NCBI RefSeq assembly: GCF_001751245.1
Contig: NZ_LJGU01000152.1
Location: 62,001 to 126,000, forward strand
DNA from: Streptomyces oceani
Lineage (GTDB): Bacteria > Actinomycetota > Actinomycetes > Streptomycetales > Streptomycetaceae
Reading direction: 5' to 3'
DNA: 64,000 bases
Below, piece by piece: positions 6,913 through 14,771 of the stretch. The position numbers and the translations under genes are program-made. A model generated the notes under the pieces. That model had not been told where the DNA came from. It did no database searches and saw nothing but the letters and a program-made list of their open reading frames with translations. Every line of letters begins with the position of its first letter. Positions within the stretch are counted from its first letter, which is position 1.

Positions 6913-9176
6913 TGGGCGGGGGCGACGAACCGCGGAGGCATGACGAGGACCCGCCGGCCGGTGAGAGCGGCGAGCGGACACCGCTTGCCGTACGACACCG
7001 GGAGCGGACACCGACCGTCGTACGACACCCGGACCGGATGCGGCGGCTGCTCGCCCCGCGCCATATCGCCGTGTTCGGCGGGGCGAGCGCGGCGGAGGCC
7101 GTACGGCAGTGCCGCGCCATCGGCTTCACCGGCGCGATATGGCCCGTACACCCGCGCCGGGAGACCATCGAGGGACTGCCCTGCCAGCGAAGCGTGGCCG
7201 CGTTGCCCGAGGCGCCCGACGCCGCGCTGCTCGCCCTGCCGAACGAGGCCACGGTGCCCGTGGTCGCCGAGTTGGCGGCGCACGGCGCCGGCGGTGCGGT
7301 GTGCTACGCCGCCGGCTTTGCCGAGGAGGGCGCCGAAGGCGCCCGGCTCCAAGGGCGGCTGCGCGACGCGGCGGACGGGATGCCGGTCATCGGCCCCAAC
7401 TGCATCGGCGTGCTCAACTACCTGGACGGCAGCGCCCTGTGGGCCGACCAGCACGGCGGCACCAGGGTCCAGAGCGGCGTCGCCCTCATCACCCAGAGCG
7501 GCAACATCGCGCAGAACCTGACCATGCAGCGTCGCTCGGTGCCGCTGGCGTACGTCATCACGGCGGGCAACGGCGCGGTGACCGGCGTACCGGAGTTGAT
7601 CGAGGGGGTGCTCGACGATCCCCGGGTGACGGCGATCGGGCTGCACCTGGAGGGCATCGACGACGTGCGCGGCTTCGCGCGGGCGGCGCTGACCGCGCTG
7701 AGCAGGGGCGTGCCGCTCGTGGCCGTCAAGACCGGCAGCTCCGAGCTGGGCGCCCGCGCCAATCTGAGCCACACCAGCTCGCTCGCCGGCTCCGACGTGC
7801 TGTGGGACGCGCTGTTCCGGCGACTCGGGATCGCTCGGGTGCACGAGACGGGGACTCTTCTGGAGACCCTCAAGTTCCTGCATGTGCACGGCTCTCTGGA
7901 CGGGAAGCGGATCACCTCCGCGAGCTGCTCCGGCGGGGAGGCCGCGCTGATGGCCGACGTGGCGCAGCGGCACGGCGCCGAACTCCCCGAGCTGCCCGAG
8001 GGCGTGACCACGCGGCTGCGCACGGTCCTGGGCGAACGGGTGCACGTGACCAACCCGCTCGACTACCACACGTACATCTGGGGCGACGCCGAGGCACAGC
8101 GGGCCTGCTTCACCGCGCTGCTGGACTCGGGCTTCGACGTGAACCTGCTGCTGCTCGACCTTCCCCGTAATGACCGTTGCGCACCACAGCACTGGACGAC
8201 CACATGGGAGGCGTACGCCGCCGCCGCCCGGGAGACCGGCGCACCGGCCTGCGTGGTCAGCTCGTTGCCCGAGGGGCTGCCGGAGGAGACCGGCAGCCGG
8301 CTCCTGGCCCAGGGTGTGGCGCCGATGCACGGCATGGCCGACTGCGTCCGCGCGGTGGCGGCGGCCCATACGATCGGCGTGGCTCGGCGGCGGCACCTGG
8401 ACGAGCCCGTCCTGTCGCCGGACGGGCCGGCGACCGTACGGGTCGGGGCGCGCGTACGCTCCTCGCACCCGCACGGCTCGTACGAACAGCCGGAACAGCC
8501 CGAACAGCGCGGCCCGCTGGACGAGTTCGCGGCGAAGCAGGCGCTGGCCGGCCACGGCCTGCGTGTCCCACGGGGCGGCGTGACCCGGCAGGGGCCGGAC
8601 CGTGCCCCGGACGAGGCCGCGCGGCTCGCCGCCGAACTGGGCTTCCCCGTGGTCGTCAAGGCGCTCTCGCACACGCTCGCGCACAAGACCGAGGCGGGTG
8701 GCGTACGGGTCGGACTGACCGACGAGGCCGCCGTACGGGACGCGGTCCGCGCCATGGCACCGCTTGCCGACCGCTTCCTGGTCGAGGAGCTGGTGCCGGG
8801 AGCGGTCGCCGAACTGATCGTCGGCGTGCACCGGGACCCGCAGTTCGGCCACGCCCTCACCATCGGCGCCGGGGGCGTGCTTGTCGAGGTCGTACGGGAC
8901 ACGGCGACGCTGCTGCTGCCGGCCCGCCGGTCCGAGATCGTGAGCGCGCTCGGATCGCTGCGGATCCGGCCCCTGCTGGAGGGGTTCCGGGGAGCGCCGC
9001 CGGGCGACACGGCGGCGGCCGTCGAAGCCGTGCGGGCCATCGCCCGGTACGCGCACCAGGATTCCGTGGCCGAGGTCGACGTGAACCCGCTGCTCGTACT
9101 GCCCGACGGTGAGGGGGCCGTGGCCGTGGACGCCCTGGTCCGGCGCGAGGCGTACGAACCAGGGACAGCACAGTGA
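6912..9176 (+). CDS. Acyl-CoA synthetase, ADP/NDP-forming (CoA-binding plus ATP-grasp)
   Basis: Product of 754 residues. The N-terminal CoA-binding Rossmann domain starts at HIAVFGGASAAEAVRQC. It is followed by succinyl-CoA-synthetase-like domains (PNCIGVLNYLDG, LITQSGNIAQN, SCSGGEAALMAD) and a C-terminal ATP-grasp domain (AAELGFPVVVKALSHTLAHK, GGVRVGLTD, AEVDVNPLLVL). This is the fused acetyl-CoA-synthetase (ADP-forming)/acyl-transferase-type architecture. The start ATG overlaps the stop of the dehydrogenase gene by one base, so the two are translationally coupled. In this operon it likely activates the onium acid to its CoA ester, a job done in enterobacteria by AMP-forming CaiC and the CoA-transferase CaiB. 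The first 40 residues are low-complexity and Arg/Pro-rich. Confidence 0.85.
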   Translation: MGGGDEPRRHDEDPPAGESGERTPLAVRHRERTPTVVRHPDRMRRLLAPRHIAVFGGASAAEAVRQCRAIGFTGAIWPVHPRRETIEGLPCQRSVAALPEAPDAALLALPNEATVPVVAELAAHGAGGAVCYAAGFAEEGAEGARLQGRLRDAADGMPVIGPNCIGVLNYLDGSALWADQHGGTRVQSGVALITQSGNIAQNLTMQRRSVPLAYVITAGNGAVTGVPELIEGVLDDPRVTAIGLHLEGIDDVRGFARAALTALSRGVPLVAVKTGSSELGARANLSHTSSLAGSDVLWDALFRRLGIARVHETGTLLETLKFLHVHGSLDGKRITSASCSGGEAALMADVAQRHGAELPELPEGVTTRLRTVLGERVHVTNPLDYHTYIWGDAEAQRACFTALLDSGFDVNLLLLDLPRNDRCAPQHWTTTWEAYAAAARETGAPACVVSSLPEGLPEETGSRLLAQGVAPMHGMADCVRAVAAAHTIGVARRRHLDEPVLSPDGPATVRVGARVRSSHPHGSYEQPEQPEQRGPLDEFAAKQALAGHGLRVPRGGVTRQGPDRAPDEAARLAAELGFPVVVKALSHTLAHKTEAGGVRVGLTDEAAVRDAVRAMAPLADRFLVEELVPGAVAELIVGVHRDPQFGHALTIGAGGVLVEVVRDTATLLLPARRSEIVSALGSLRIRPLLEGFRGAPPGDTAAAVEAVRAIARYAHQDSVAEVDVNPLLVLPDGEGAVAVDALVRREAYEPGTAQ

Positions 9177-10063
9177 CCGGGATGACCGGGGTCAGAGACA
9201 CGCACGACTGCGAGGGAGAGCACGCACCGATGGACACGCACACGGACCAGCCCGACCAGGAGCGGCACGCGCGGGAGGAACCGGTGCGGTTGGACGTACG
9301 CGACGGCGTACTCGTCATCACGCTCGACCGGCCGAAGGCGAACGCGATCGACGTGCCCACCAGCCGGAAGCTGTACGCGGCGTTCGACCGGCTGCGGCGG
9401 GACGACGCGCTGCGTGTCGCCGTGATCACCGCGGCGGGCCAGCGGTTCTTCTCGGCCGGCTGGGACCTCAAGGCGGCGGCGGCCGGCGGTGAGGGCATCG
9501 AAGCCGATCACGGACCCGGCGGATTCGCCGGCCTGACGGAACTCTTCGACCTGGACAAGCCGGTGATCGCGGCGGTGAACGGACTCGCTCTGGGCGGCGG
9601 CTTCGAACTCGCCCTGGCGGCTGACCTGATTGTCGCCGAGGAACACGCGGAGTTCGGACTGCCGGAGACCGGCATCGGCATGATCGCGGATTCGGGCGGC
9701 GTCCTCCGCCTCCCCAAACGGCTGCCCTCGGCCATCGCGAACGAACTCCTGCTCACCGGACGCCGGATGGCCGCCCCGGAGGCCGCCCGCTGGGGCCTCG
9801 TGAACGAGGTGACCGGTGGCCCCGGCACGGCGGTCGACGCCGCGGTCTCCCTCGGCGGACGCGTCGCGCGGGGCGCGCCACTCGCGATCGCCGCCGTCAA
9901 GGAAGTGCTCAGGGAGACCGAGACGCTCGACGTCCCCTCGGGTTACGGGCGGCTGCGCAGCGGTGAGTTGCCCTGCTACGGCACCATGCTCGCCTCGCGG
10001 GACGCGCGGGAGGGGCCGCGTGCCTTCGCCGAGAAGCGGCCCCCACGGTGGCAGGGCCGCTGA
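9173..10063 (+). CDS. caiD: Carnitinyl-CoA dehydratase (CaiD-like enoyl-CoA hydratase)
   Basis: Crotonase-fold protein of up to 296 residues. It closely follows the CaiD pattern I know from E. coli: FSAGWDLKAAA, GPGGFAGLTELFDLDKPVIA, AAVNGLALGGGFELALAADL (first oxyanion hole), LPETGIGMIADSGGVLRLPK (acidic active-site loop) and the C-terminal GPRAFAEKRPPRWQGR. It would hydrate crotonobetainyl-CoA to carnitinyl-CoA or the reverse. The GTG at 9173 overlaps the preceding stop by 4 bp. An in-frame ATG at 9230 with GAGGGAG upstream is an alternative start and would remove a poorly conserved N-terminus. It is the last gene of the operon, followed by a hairpin. Confidence 0.82.
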   Translation: MTGMTGVRDTHDCEGEHAPMDTHTDQPDQERHAREEPVRLDVRDGVLVITLDRPKANAIDVPTSRKLYAAFDRLRRDDALRVAVITAAGQRFFSAGWDLKAAAAGGEGIEADHGPGGFAGLTELFDLDKPVIAAVNGLALGGGFELALAADLIVAEEHAEFGLPETGIGMIADSGGVLRLPKRLPSAIANELLLTGRRMAAPEAARWGLVNEVTGGPGTAVDAAVSLGGRVARGAPLAIAAVKEVLRETETLDVPSGYGRLRSGELPCYGTMLASRDAREGPRAFAEKRPPRWQGR

Positions 10064-10065
10064 GG

Positions 10066-10092
10066 GCGGCACGGGTGTCGGCCGGGTGCCGC
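10066..10092. terminator. Hairpin between convergent caiD and pirin genes
   Basis: GCGGCAC (10066-10072) pairs perfectly with GTGCCGC (10086-10092), loop 13 nt. It begins 2 nt after the caiD stop and lies in the 64-bp convergent gap, so it is a likely factor-assisted or structural terminator. Confidence 0.45.
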
Positions 10093-10127
10093 GAGTGGTA
10101 CCCGACCGCCCGGCCCGCCCAGCCGGT

Positions 10128-11123
10128 CTACGACCCGCGGAGCTTCTCGTCCGCCGACGTGTGGTGCGGTACCTCCTCAGGCGCGTTCACGCCGAGCCGT
10201 CCAGCCTGGAAGTCCTCCATGGCCTGGATGATCTCGGGCTTGGTGTTCATCACGAACGGGCCGTAACGGGCGACCGGTTCGTGGAGGGGCGACCCGCCCA
10301 ACAGCAGCACCTCAAAGCCACCCCGGCTGCCGTTGTAGTCCTGGTCCCGCGCGGCCTGCAGGGAGAGGGCCTCACCTGGACCGAGGACGGCCAGCTGCCC
10401 CTCGGCCAGCCGGCTCGTGCCGACGGTTCCCCGGCCGGCCAGGGCGTACACCAGGGCGTTGAAGCGTTCGGGCCAGGGAAGGGCGAGGCGGGCGCCGGGG
10501 GCGACGGTGGCGTGCACGTACGTGATCGGCGTCCGGGTCATCCCCGGGCCACGGTGGCCGTCGAGTTCACCGGCGATCAACCGGAGCAGGGCACCTCCGT
10601 CGTCGCTGGAGAGCAGCACGGTCTCGCCCGCCCGGATGTCCTGGTAGCGAGCGGGCGTCCACTTCAGCTCCTTCGGCAGGTTCACCCACAGCTGGACGCC
10701 GTGGAAGAGGCCACCGCGGGCGACGAAGTCCTGCGGCGGCAGCTCGGAGTGCAGCACGCCAGCGCCCGCGGTCATCCACTGGGTGGCGCCCTCGGTGATC
10801 AGGCCGCCGCCACCGGTGGAGTCCCGGTGCTCGAAGGCGCCGTCCATCATGTAGGTCACGGTCTCGAAGCCGCGGTGCGGATGCCACGGCGCGCCTTTCG
10901 CCTCTCCCGGGCCGTACTCGACAGCACCCAGGTGATCGAGCAACAGGAACGGGTCGGCGAGGGACAGGTCCGTTCCGGGGAACGGGCGGCGAACCTCGAA
11001 TCCCTCGCCCTCCATCTGTCGGCGAGCGGTGACGCTGGTCGCCACCTGGCGCCATGCGGTCCCCCGCTCAGGGGGCCGGGTGACGCGTGGCAGTGTGAGG
11101 GTGTCGGCGGTCACGGCAGGCAT
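10128..11123 (-). CDS. Pirin family bicupin protein
   Basis: Product of 331 residues with the pirin signature. The metal-binding N-terminal cupin contains PWHPHRGFETVTYMMDGAFE, then HRDSTGGGGLITEGATQWM and AGAGVLHSELP, supplying the His-x-His, His and Glu ligands. The C-terminal cupin (RLIAGELDGHRGP, PWPERFNALVYALAGRG) lacks them, as usual. Pirins include quercetin dioxygenases and redox-responsive proteins; the substrate here is unknown. The ATG at 11123 has AAGGGAG upstream; a longer frame to 11162 has no ribosome site. It is divergent from the DoxX-like gene, with palindromes in between. Confidence 0.88.
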   Translation of the reverse strand: MPAVTADTLTLPRVTRPPERGTAWRQVATSVTARRQMEGEGFEVRRPFPGTDLSLADPFLLLDHLGAVEYGPGEAKGAPWHPHRGFETVTYMMDGAFEHRDSTGGGGLITEGATQWMTAGAGVLHSELPPQDFVARGGLFHGVQLWVNLPKELKWTPARYQDIRAGETVLLSSDDGGALLRLIAGELDGHRGPGMTRTPITYVHATVAPGARLALPWPERFNALVYALAGRGTVGTSRLAEGQLAVLGPGEALSLQAARDQDYNGSRGGFEVLLLGGSPLHEPVARYGPFVMNTKPEIIQAMEDFQAGRLGVNAPEEVPHHTSADEKLRGS

Positions 11124-11186
11124 GGACGATGCTCCCTTCACGGGGACCGGGGAGCCTCCCACGGTCCCGCCGTCAACAACTTACTT

Positions 11187-11224
11187 GAAACATAAAATAT
11201 TTCGGGTGGGAACGTACCCGTTCC
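11187..11224. promoter_or_regulatory. A/T-rich patch and 16-bp palindrome in pirin/DoxX divergent region
   Basis: The 331-bp gap between the divergent genes contains an A/T-rich imperfect palindrome (GAAACATAAAATATTTC, 11187-11203). Just beside it is a perfect inverted repeat GGAACG-TACC-CGTTCC (11209-11224). This is the only A/T-rich stretch nearby and probably holds the promoter and operator for one or both genes. No regulator gene is adjacent. The rest of the gap (11225-11454) shows nothing I can name. Confidence 0.45.
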
Positions 11225-11454
11225 GGTGATCCCCCGTACACAGCGGGCGAAGCCCATGGCCCGGCTGGCGCCGCTACGACAGGCGGCCAACAATGGCAGT
11301 GCGGGAAGCCTGAGCGTGCGGCACGCTCCCCGCCCGGGGCCGCAGCGTCCCGACCGGGTGCCATGCCAGCCGGTCGCTCCCACGCCCGCCCTGCGAGGGC
11401 ACCCCAAGACACCAACCAGCCCACGGTCGAACTCTCGAGCCACCTGGAGTTCCC

Positions 11455-11877
11455 ATGCGTTTGCCCATCGAACTCAGGCACGTGGCACCGCGCCTGACCA
11501 CGGGAGCCTTCATCCTCAACTCCGGCCTGTCGAAACGTGACCTCGACGAGGAGGCCGCCGCCCAAGTGCACGGCATGGCCAAAGGCACCTACCCGTTCCT
11601 CGACAAGCTGCCGCCGGCGACCTTCGCGCGCCTTCTCTCGTCAGGCGAGTTGGCCCTCGGTACCGCCCTCCTGCTCCCGGTCGTGCCGACGCTCGTCGCC
11701 GGGGCCGGTCTCACGGCGTTCTCCGCCGGGCTGCTGGGGATCTACCTGCGCACTCCGGGGATGCGCGAGGAGGGCAGCCTACGTCCCACCGCGCAGGGCA
11801 CCGCCTTGGCGAAGGACGTCTGGATGTTCGGCATCGGGCTCGGGTTCGTCATCGACGAGGCCACTCGCCGGAGCTGA
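11455..11877 (+). CDS. DoxX-like small membrane protein
   Basis: Product of 140 residues with three to four hydrophobic segments: LALGTALLLPVVPTLVAGAG, LTAFSAGLLGIYL and VWMFGIGLGFVID, preceded by an amphipathic N-terminal half. Size and layout resemble the DoxX family of integral membrane proteins, but the match is loose. CACCTGGAG just upstream of ATG 11455 may serve as ribosome site. It is divergent from the pirin gene; DoxX and pirin genes are often neighbours in redox-stress loci, which is context rather than proof. Function unknown. Confidence 0.6.
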   Translation: MRLPIELRHVAPRLTTGAFILNSGLSKRDLDEEAAAQVHGMAKGTYPFLDKLPPATFARLLSSGELALGTALLLPVVPTLVAGAGLTAFSAGLLGIYLRTPGMREEGSLRPTAQGTALAKDVWMFGIGLGFVIDEATRRS

Positions 11878-11950
11878 CCACCCCGCCCGGCCGCTGGCCC
11901 GTACGACACCACTCCGCCGGCGACGGCAATCCCGAATGAGGGAGGACGCC

Positions 11951-12541
11951 ATGGCCACCAGCCTCACCTCGGACAGACTGACGCTCCGAACCTGGACGCT
12001 GGACGACGTCGACGCGGCCGTCGCCGTCTACGGCCGTCCCGAGGTCGCCCGCTGGCTGAGTCCCGGCATGGACACCGTCGATGACGCCCAGGGGATGCGT
12101 CTCGTGCTGCAACAGTGGATCGCGGAGGACAGCCGTGCCATCCCGCCCACGGGACGGTGGGCGGTCGAACTGACCGGGGAGGGCCGCCTCCTCGGCGGTG
12201 TCCACCTGCTCTACCTTCCGCCACGCGGTGACGACCTGGAGATCGGCTGGCAGCTCGCGCCCGACGCGTGGGGCCACGGCTACGCCTCCGAAGCCGGCCA
12301 CACCGCCGCCCACTGGGCACTCGGGCAACCCGGGATCGACGAGATCCTCGCCGTCGTACGCCCCACCAACACTCGCGCCGCGGCCACGGCCAAACGCATC
12401 GGCATGGAGTGGGTGGGGGAAACCGACAAGTACTACGGCCTGCACCTCGACGTCTACCGGCTGCGCGCGGGCGACCTCGACCGGCCGCTGGCCGCCCACA
12501 CATACGGCGCCGACCTGCACCGGACGGGCAACGCGGCGTAG
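11951..12541 (+). CDS. GNAT family N-acetyltransferase
   Basis: Product of 196 residues with the RimJ/RimL-type GNAT layout. The N-terminal part is LTSDRLTLRTWTLDDVDAAV, the core strand is LEIGWQLAPDAWGHGYASEA (acetyl-CoA pyrophosphate-binding loop WGHGYASEA), and VRPTNTRAAATAKRIGMEWV is the helix after beta-5. It would transfer an acetyl group to an amine of a protein, drug or metabolite; substrate unknown. ATG 11951 has GAGGGAGGA ending 3 nt upstream; an in-frame ATG at 11936 lacks such a site. It is convergent with the aminotransferase gene, 11 bp away. Confidence 0.85.
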   Translation: MATSLTSDRLTLRTWTLDDVDAAVAVYGRPEVARWLSPGMDTVDDAQGMRLVLQQWIAEDSRAIPPTGRWAVELTGEGRLLGGVHLLYLPPRGDDLEIGWQLAPDAWGHGYASEAGHTAAHWALGQPGIDEILAVVRPTNTRAAATAKRIGMEWVGETDKYYGLHLDVYRLRAGDLDRPLAAHTYGADLHRTGNAA

Positions 12542-12552
12542 GCCGTGTCGCC

Positions 12553-13746
12553 TCACCACCGAGCGGCCACGTCCACGATGCGGCGCGCGGCGTCCACGGC
12601 CGCCTGGTGGTCCTGGGAGAAGTTCAGCCGGACCGCGGCGGGGAAGTCCCCGAACTCCGGGCCACGGGTGACGGTCACGGCCGCCTCCGTACGGAGTTGT
12701 CGCACGAACTCGTCGATCCGGCCCTTCGCGGCGGGCACCTCCAGGAACAGGTAGCTGCCACCCTCGGTGAGCCGCGTGCCGAGGTCGGCGCTGGCGCCGA
12801 ACACCGCGTGCAGGTCGTCCCTGATCCGCGCGTGGTCGATGATCCGTTGATCCAGCCAGCCCTCGGCCTCGACGAACCAGGGCTCCAGGGCCGCCTGCAT
12901 GTACCCGGCCGCCCGCAGCGAGACGATGCCCTGCAGCTGCTCCATACGATCGACGATCTCGGGCGGAGCGACCGCGACGCCGACCCGGCAGCCGGAGACG
13001 GACTCGGTCTTGGACGGGCCGACGAGGGTCAGGCAGCGCTCCCGTGCGTGCGCGCGCAGGTGCGTGAACGGCCTCTGGTCGAAGACCTGGCGCGAGTAGA
13101 GCTGGTCGACGACGACGAAGGCGTCGAACTCGGCGGCGAGCCGCGCGATCTCCTCGATGTCGTCGGCCGTGTACACCGCGCCCGTCGGGTTGTTCGGGTT
13201 GGAGAAGACAAGCAGCCGGGCCCCGGCCCGGAACACCGTACGGAGCCGGTCGAGGTCCAACCGCGCGGCTTCGTCGCCCCTCGTGCGGTACGCCAGGTCG
13301 ACAGGCACCGGGGTGGCCTCGAGGTACTCCACGATCTTGCGGTTGGCGAAGTAGTCAGGGGCCACGACGGCCACCTCGTCGCCTCGTTCGACCAGCGCCG
13401 ACAGGGCGAGGAACAACCCGCCCTGCGTTCCGGGCGTGACGATGACCTCGCTTCCGGGGTCGATCGGTGCGCCGGTGAAGGCACTGAGCCGTTGTCCGAC
13501 GAGGTCCCGGATGAACGGATGACCCCGGTACGGCGAGTAGGCGTAGCGGCCACCGTCCCGCATCGCCGAGGTGACGGCGTCGACGACTTCGGGTGGCGGC
13601 GGGAACGCGCTGACGTCGCCGTGCGAGAAGTCCACGTGGCGCAGGCCCCGGGCGACCTGGCTCTGTTCCTGTCCAGGCGCGTGATCGGCGCCTATGCGCT
13701 GGAAACGGTACGGAGCGGGGCGAGGAGCCGCGGCCATGTCATTCAT
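12553..13746 (-). CDS. PLP-dependent class I/II aminotransferase
   Basis: Product of 397 residues with fold-type I aspartate-aminotransferase features. These are GTQGGLFLALSALVERGDEV (cofactor-phosphate loop, near residue 105), FSNPNNPTGAVYTADDIEE, VVVDQLYSRQVF (Asp214 and Tyr217, pyridine ring and phenol contacts) and VGPSKTESVSGCRVG with the Schiff-base Lys246. It would transaminate an amino acid or close a catabolic step; the substrate is not evident. It is divergent from the GntR gene, and the first GntR-type operator lies in the shared promoter region, so it may belong to the same regulon as the pyroglutamate genes to the right. Confidence 0.85.
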   Translation of the reverse strand: MNDMAAAPRPAPYRFQRIGADHAPGQEQSQVARGLRHVDFSHGDVSAFPPPPEVVDAVTSAMRDGGRYAYSPYRGHPFIRDLVGQRLSAFTGAPIDPGSEVIVTPGTQGGLFLALSALVERGDEVAVVAPDYFANRKIVEYLEATPVPVDLAYRTRGDEAARLDLDRLRTVFRAGARLLVFSNPNNPTGAVYTADDIEEIARLAAEFDAFVVVDQLYSRQVFDQRPFTHLRAHARERCLTLVGPSKTESVSGCRVGVAVAPPEIVDRMEQLQGIVSLRAAGYMQAALEPWFVEAEGWLDQRIIDHARIRDDLHAVFGASADLGTRLTEGGSYLFLEVPAAKGRIDEFVRQLRTEAAVTVTRGPEFGDFPAAVRLNFSQDHQAAVDAARRIVDVAARW

Positions 13747-13850
13747 CCTCTCGAAGGCTGTCGCCTGGTGCGCGGGAGCGGAGGCTGGTCAAGCCGGGTG
13801 TGGTGGAACGCTCGCCTCGGCGCGACAAGTCTGCTGGCAATCGGCGATTA

Positions 13851-13871
13851 ATGTCAACATTCGACATTGAC
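13851..13871. promoter_or_regulatory. Candidate GntR operator, copy 1
   Basis: A 21-bp element, ATGTCAACATTCGACATTGA plus C, begins at 13851. It recurs with three substitutions at 14600-14620 on the other side of the GntR gene. It contains a GTCAA/TTGAC inverted repeat. It lies between the aminotransferase and gntR starts and just upstream of the gntR -10 hexamer (CATAAT, 13880-13885), consistent with autoregulation. Confidence 0.6.
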
Positions 13872-13891
13872 GTCGATGGCATAATCTCACC

Positions 13892-14560
13892 ATGCGCGCA
13901 GCAGCTCCGATCGGACCCGTGAACGCCCGTGGCATCGCCGCCGAAGCCGCCCACATGATCCGCGAAGCGATCATGGACGGAAGCTTTCGGCCGGGAGAGG
14001 AACTCAGGGAGGGGTCCCTGGCGGAGTCGCTGACCGTCAGCCGGGGGTCCGTACGGGAAGGGCTGTCGATCCTGGAGCGCGAGGGCATCATCCGCACCGG
14101 CTGGCACCGGCCCGCCACGGTGATCCCGGTGTCCCGCGACCACGCCAGGAACCTCTACCGGCTGCGTGCCGGTCTCGACCGGATCGCCGCCCAGGGCGCG
14201 GCGCATCACACGCGCGCGGACGGCTTCTCCCCCGCACTGGAGAGCCTGCGCTCCGCGGTGACGGACGGGGCGGCACGCAGCGAGGTGGTGCGCGCCGACC
14301 TCGAGTTCCACGACGCGGTGTACGAGGTGGCCGACAACGCACCCCTGACCAGCGCGTGGCAGGCCATCCGCTCCCAGATCCGCCTGTACCAGCTCGTGCG
14401 CAGCGCCGAGCCCGAGAGCGGGTACGACTCGTCGCTCGTCGCCGAACACTCGCGGTACGCCGAGATTCTGACCAGCGGCGATGTGGAAACCGCCGGTCGA
14501 TACGCCGAGCAGCACGTGGAGTCCGCACTGGAAGGGCTGCTCGGCCGGTTGGGCGACTGA
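13892..14560 (+). CDS. GntR-family regulator, FadR/FCD type
   Basis: Product of 222 residues. The N-terminal winged helix reads AAEAAHMIREAIMDGSFRPG, EELREGSLAESLTVSRGSVR and EGLSILEREGIIR. The C-terminal all-helical FCD domain shows DLEFHDAVYEVADNAP and EHSRYAEILTSGD, with metal-ligand-type Asp and His. No Shine-Dalgarno precedes the ATG; a CATAAT hexamer ends 6 nt before it, so the message is probably leaderless. Matching 21-bp elements on both sides suggest that it controls itself, the divergent aminotransferase and the downstream 5-oxoprolinase operon. The ligand is probably an organic acid such as 5-oxoproline (inference). Confidence 0.88.
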   Translation: MRAAAPIGPVNARGIAAEAAHMIREAIMDGSFRPGEELREGSLAESLTVSRGSVREGLSILEREGIIRTGWHRPATVIPVSRDHARNLYRLRAGLDRIAAQGAAHHTRADGFSPALESLRSAVTDGAARSEVVRADLEFHDAVYEVADNAPLTSAWQAIRSQIRLYQLVRSAEPESGYDSSLVAEHSRYAEILTSGDVETAGRYAEQHVESALEGLLGRLGD

Positions 14561-14599
14561 CCCGAGCCATCCAGAAGCCGTAAGAACGATTTTCCGCCA

Positions 14600-14620
14600 A
14601 TGTTGACATTCGACGTTGAC
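14600..14620. promoter_or_regulatory. Candidate GntR operator, copy 2, upstream of pxpA
   Basis: ATGTTGACATTCGACGTTGA plus C, 14600-14620, differs from copy 1 at three positions, and TTGACA within it could double as a -35 element. It lies 150 bp upstream of pxpA, placing the 5-oxoprolinase operon under the same regulator. The rest of the 211-bp gap shows no gene. Confidence 0.6.
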
Positions 14621-14771
14621 GGGGTGAGGGTGGTGCTCATCGGCTCAGGCTCAGCCCCGTCCGCGACACCACTCATCGTGCGAACGCGCTTCACGGGTTC
14701 CTCGCCGGCGCCTCGCGCTTCCCGTCAGATCGCGTGGGCCGGCTCAGGGTGACGACGTCCAAAGGAGGACC

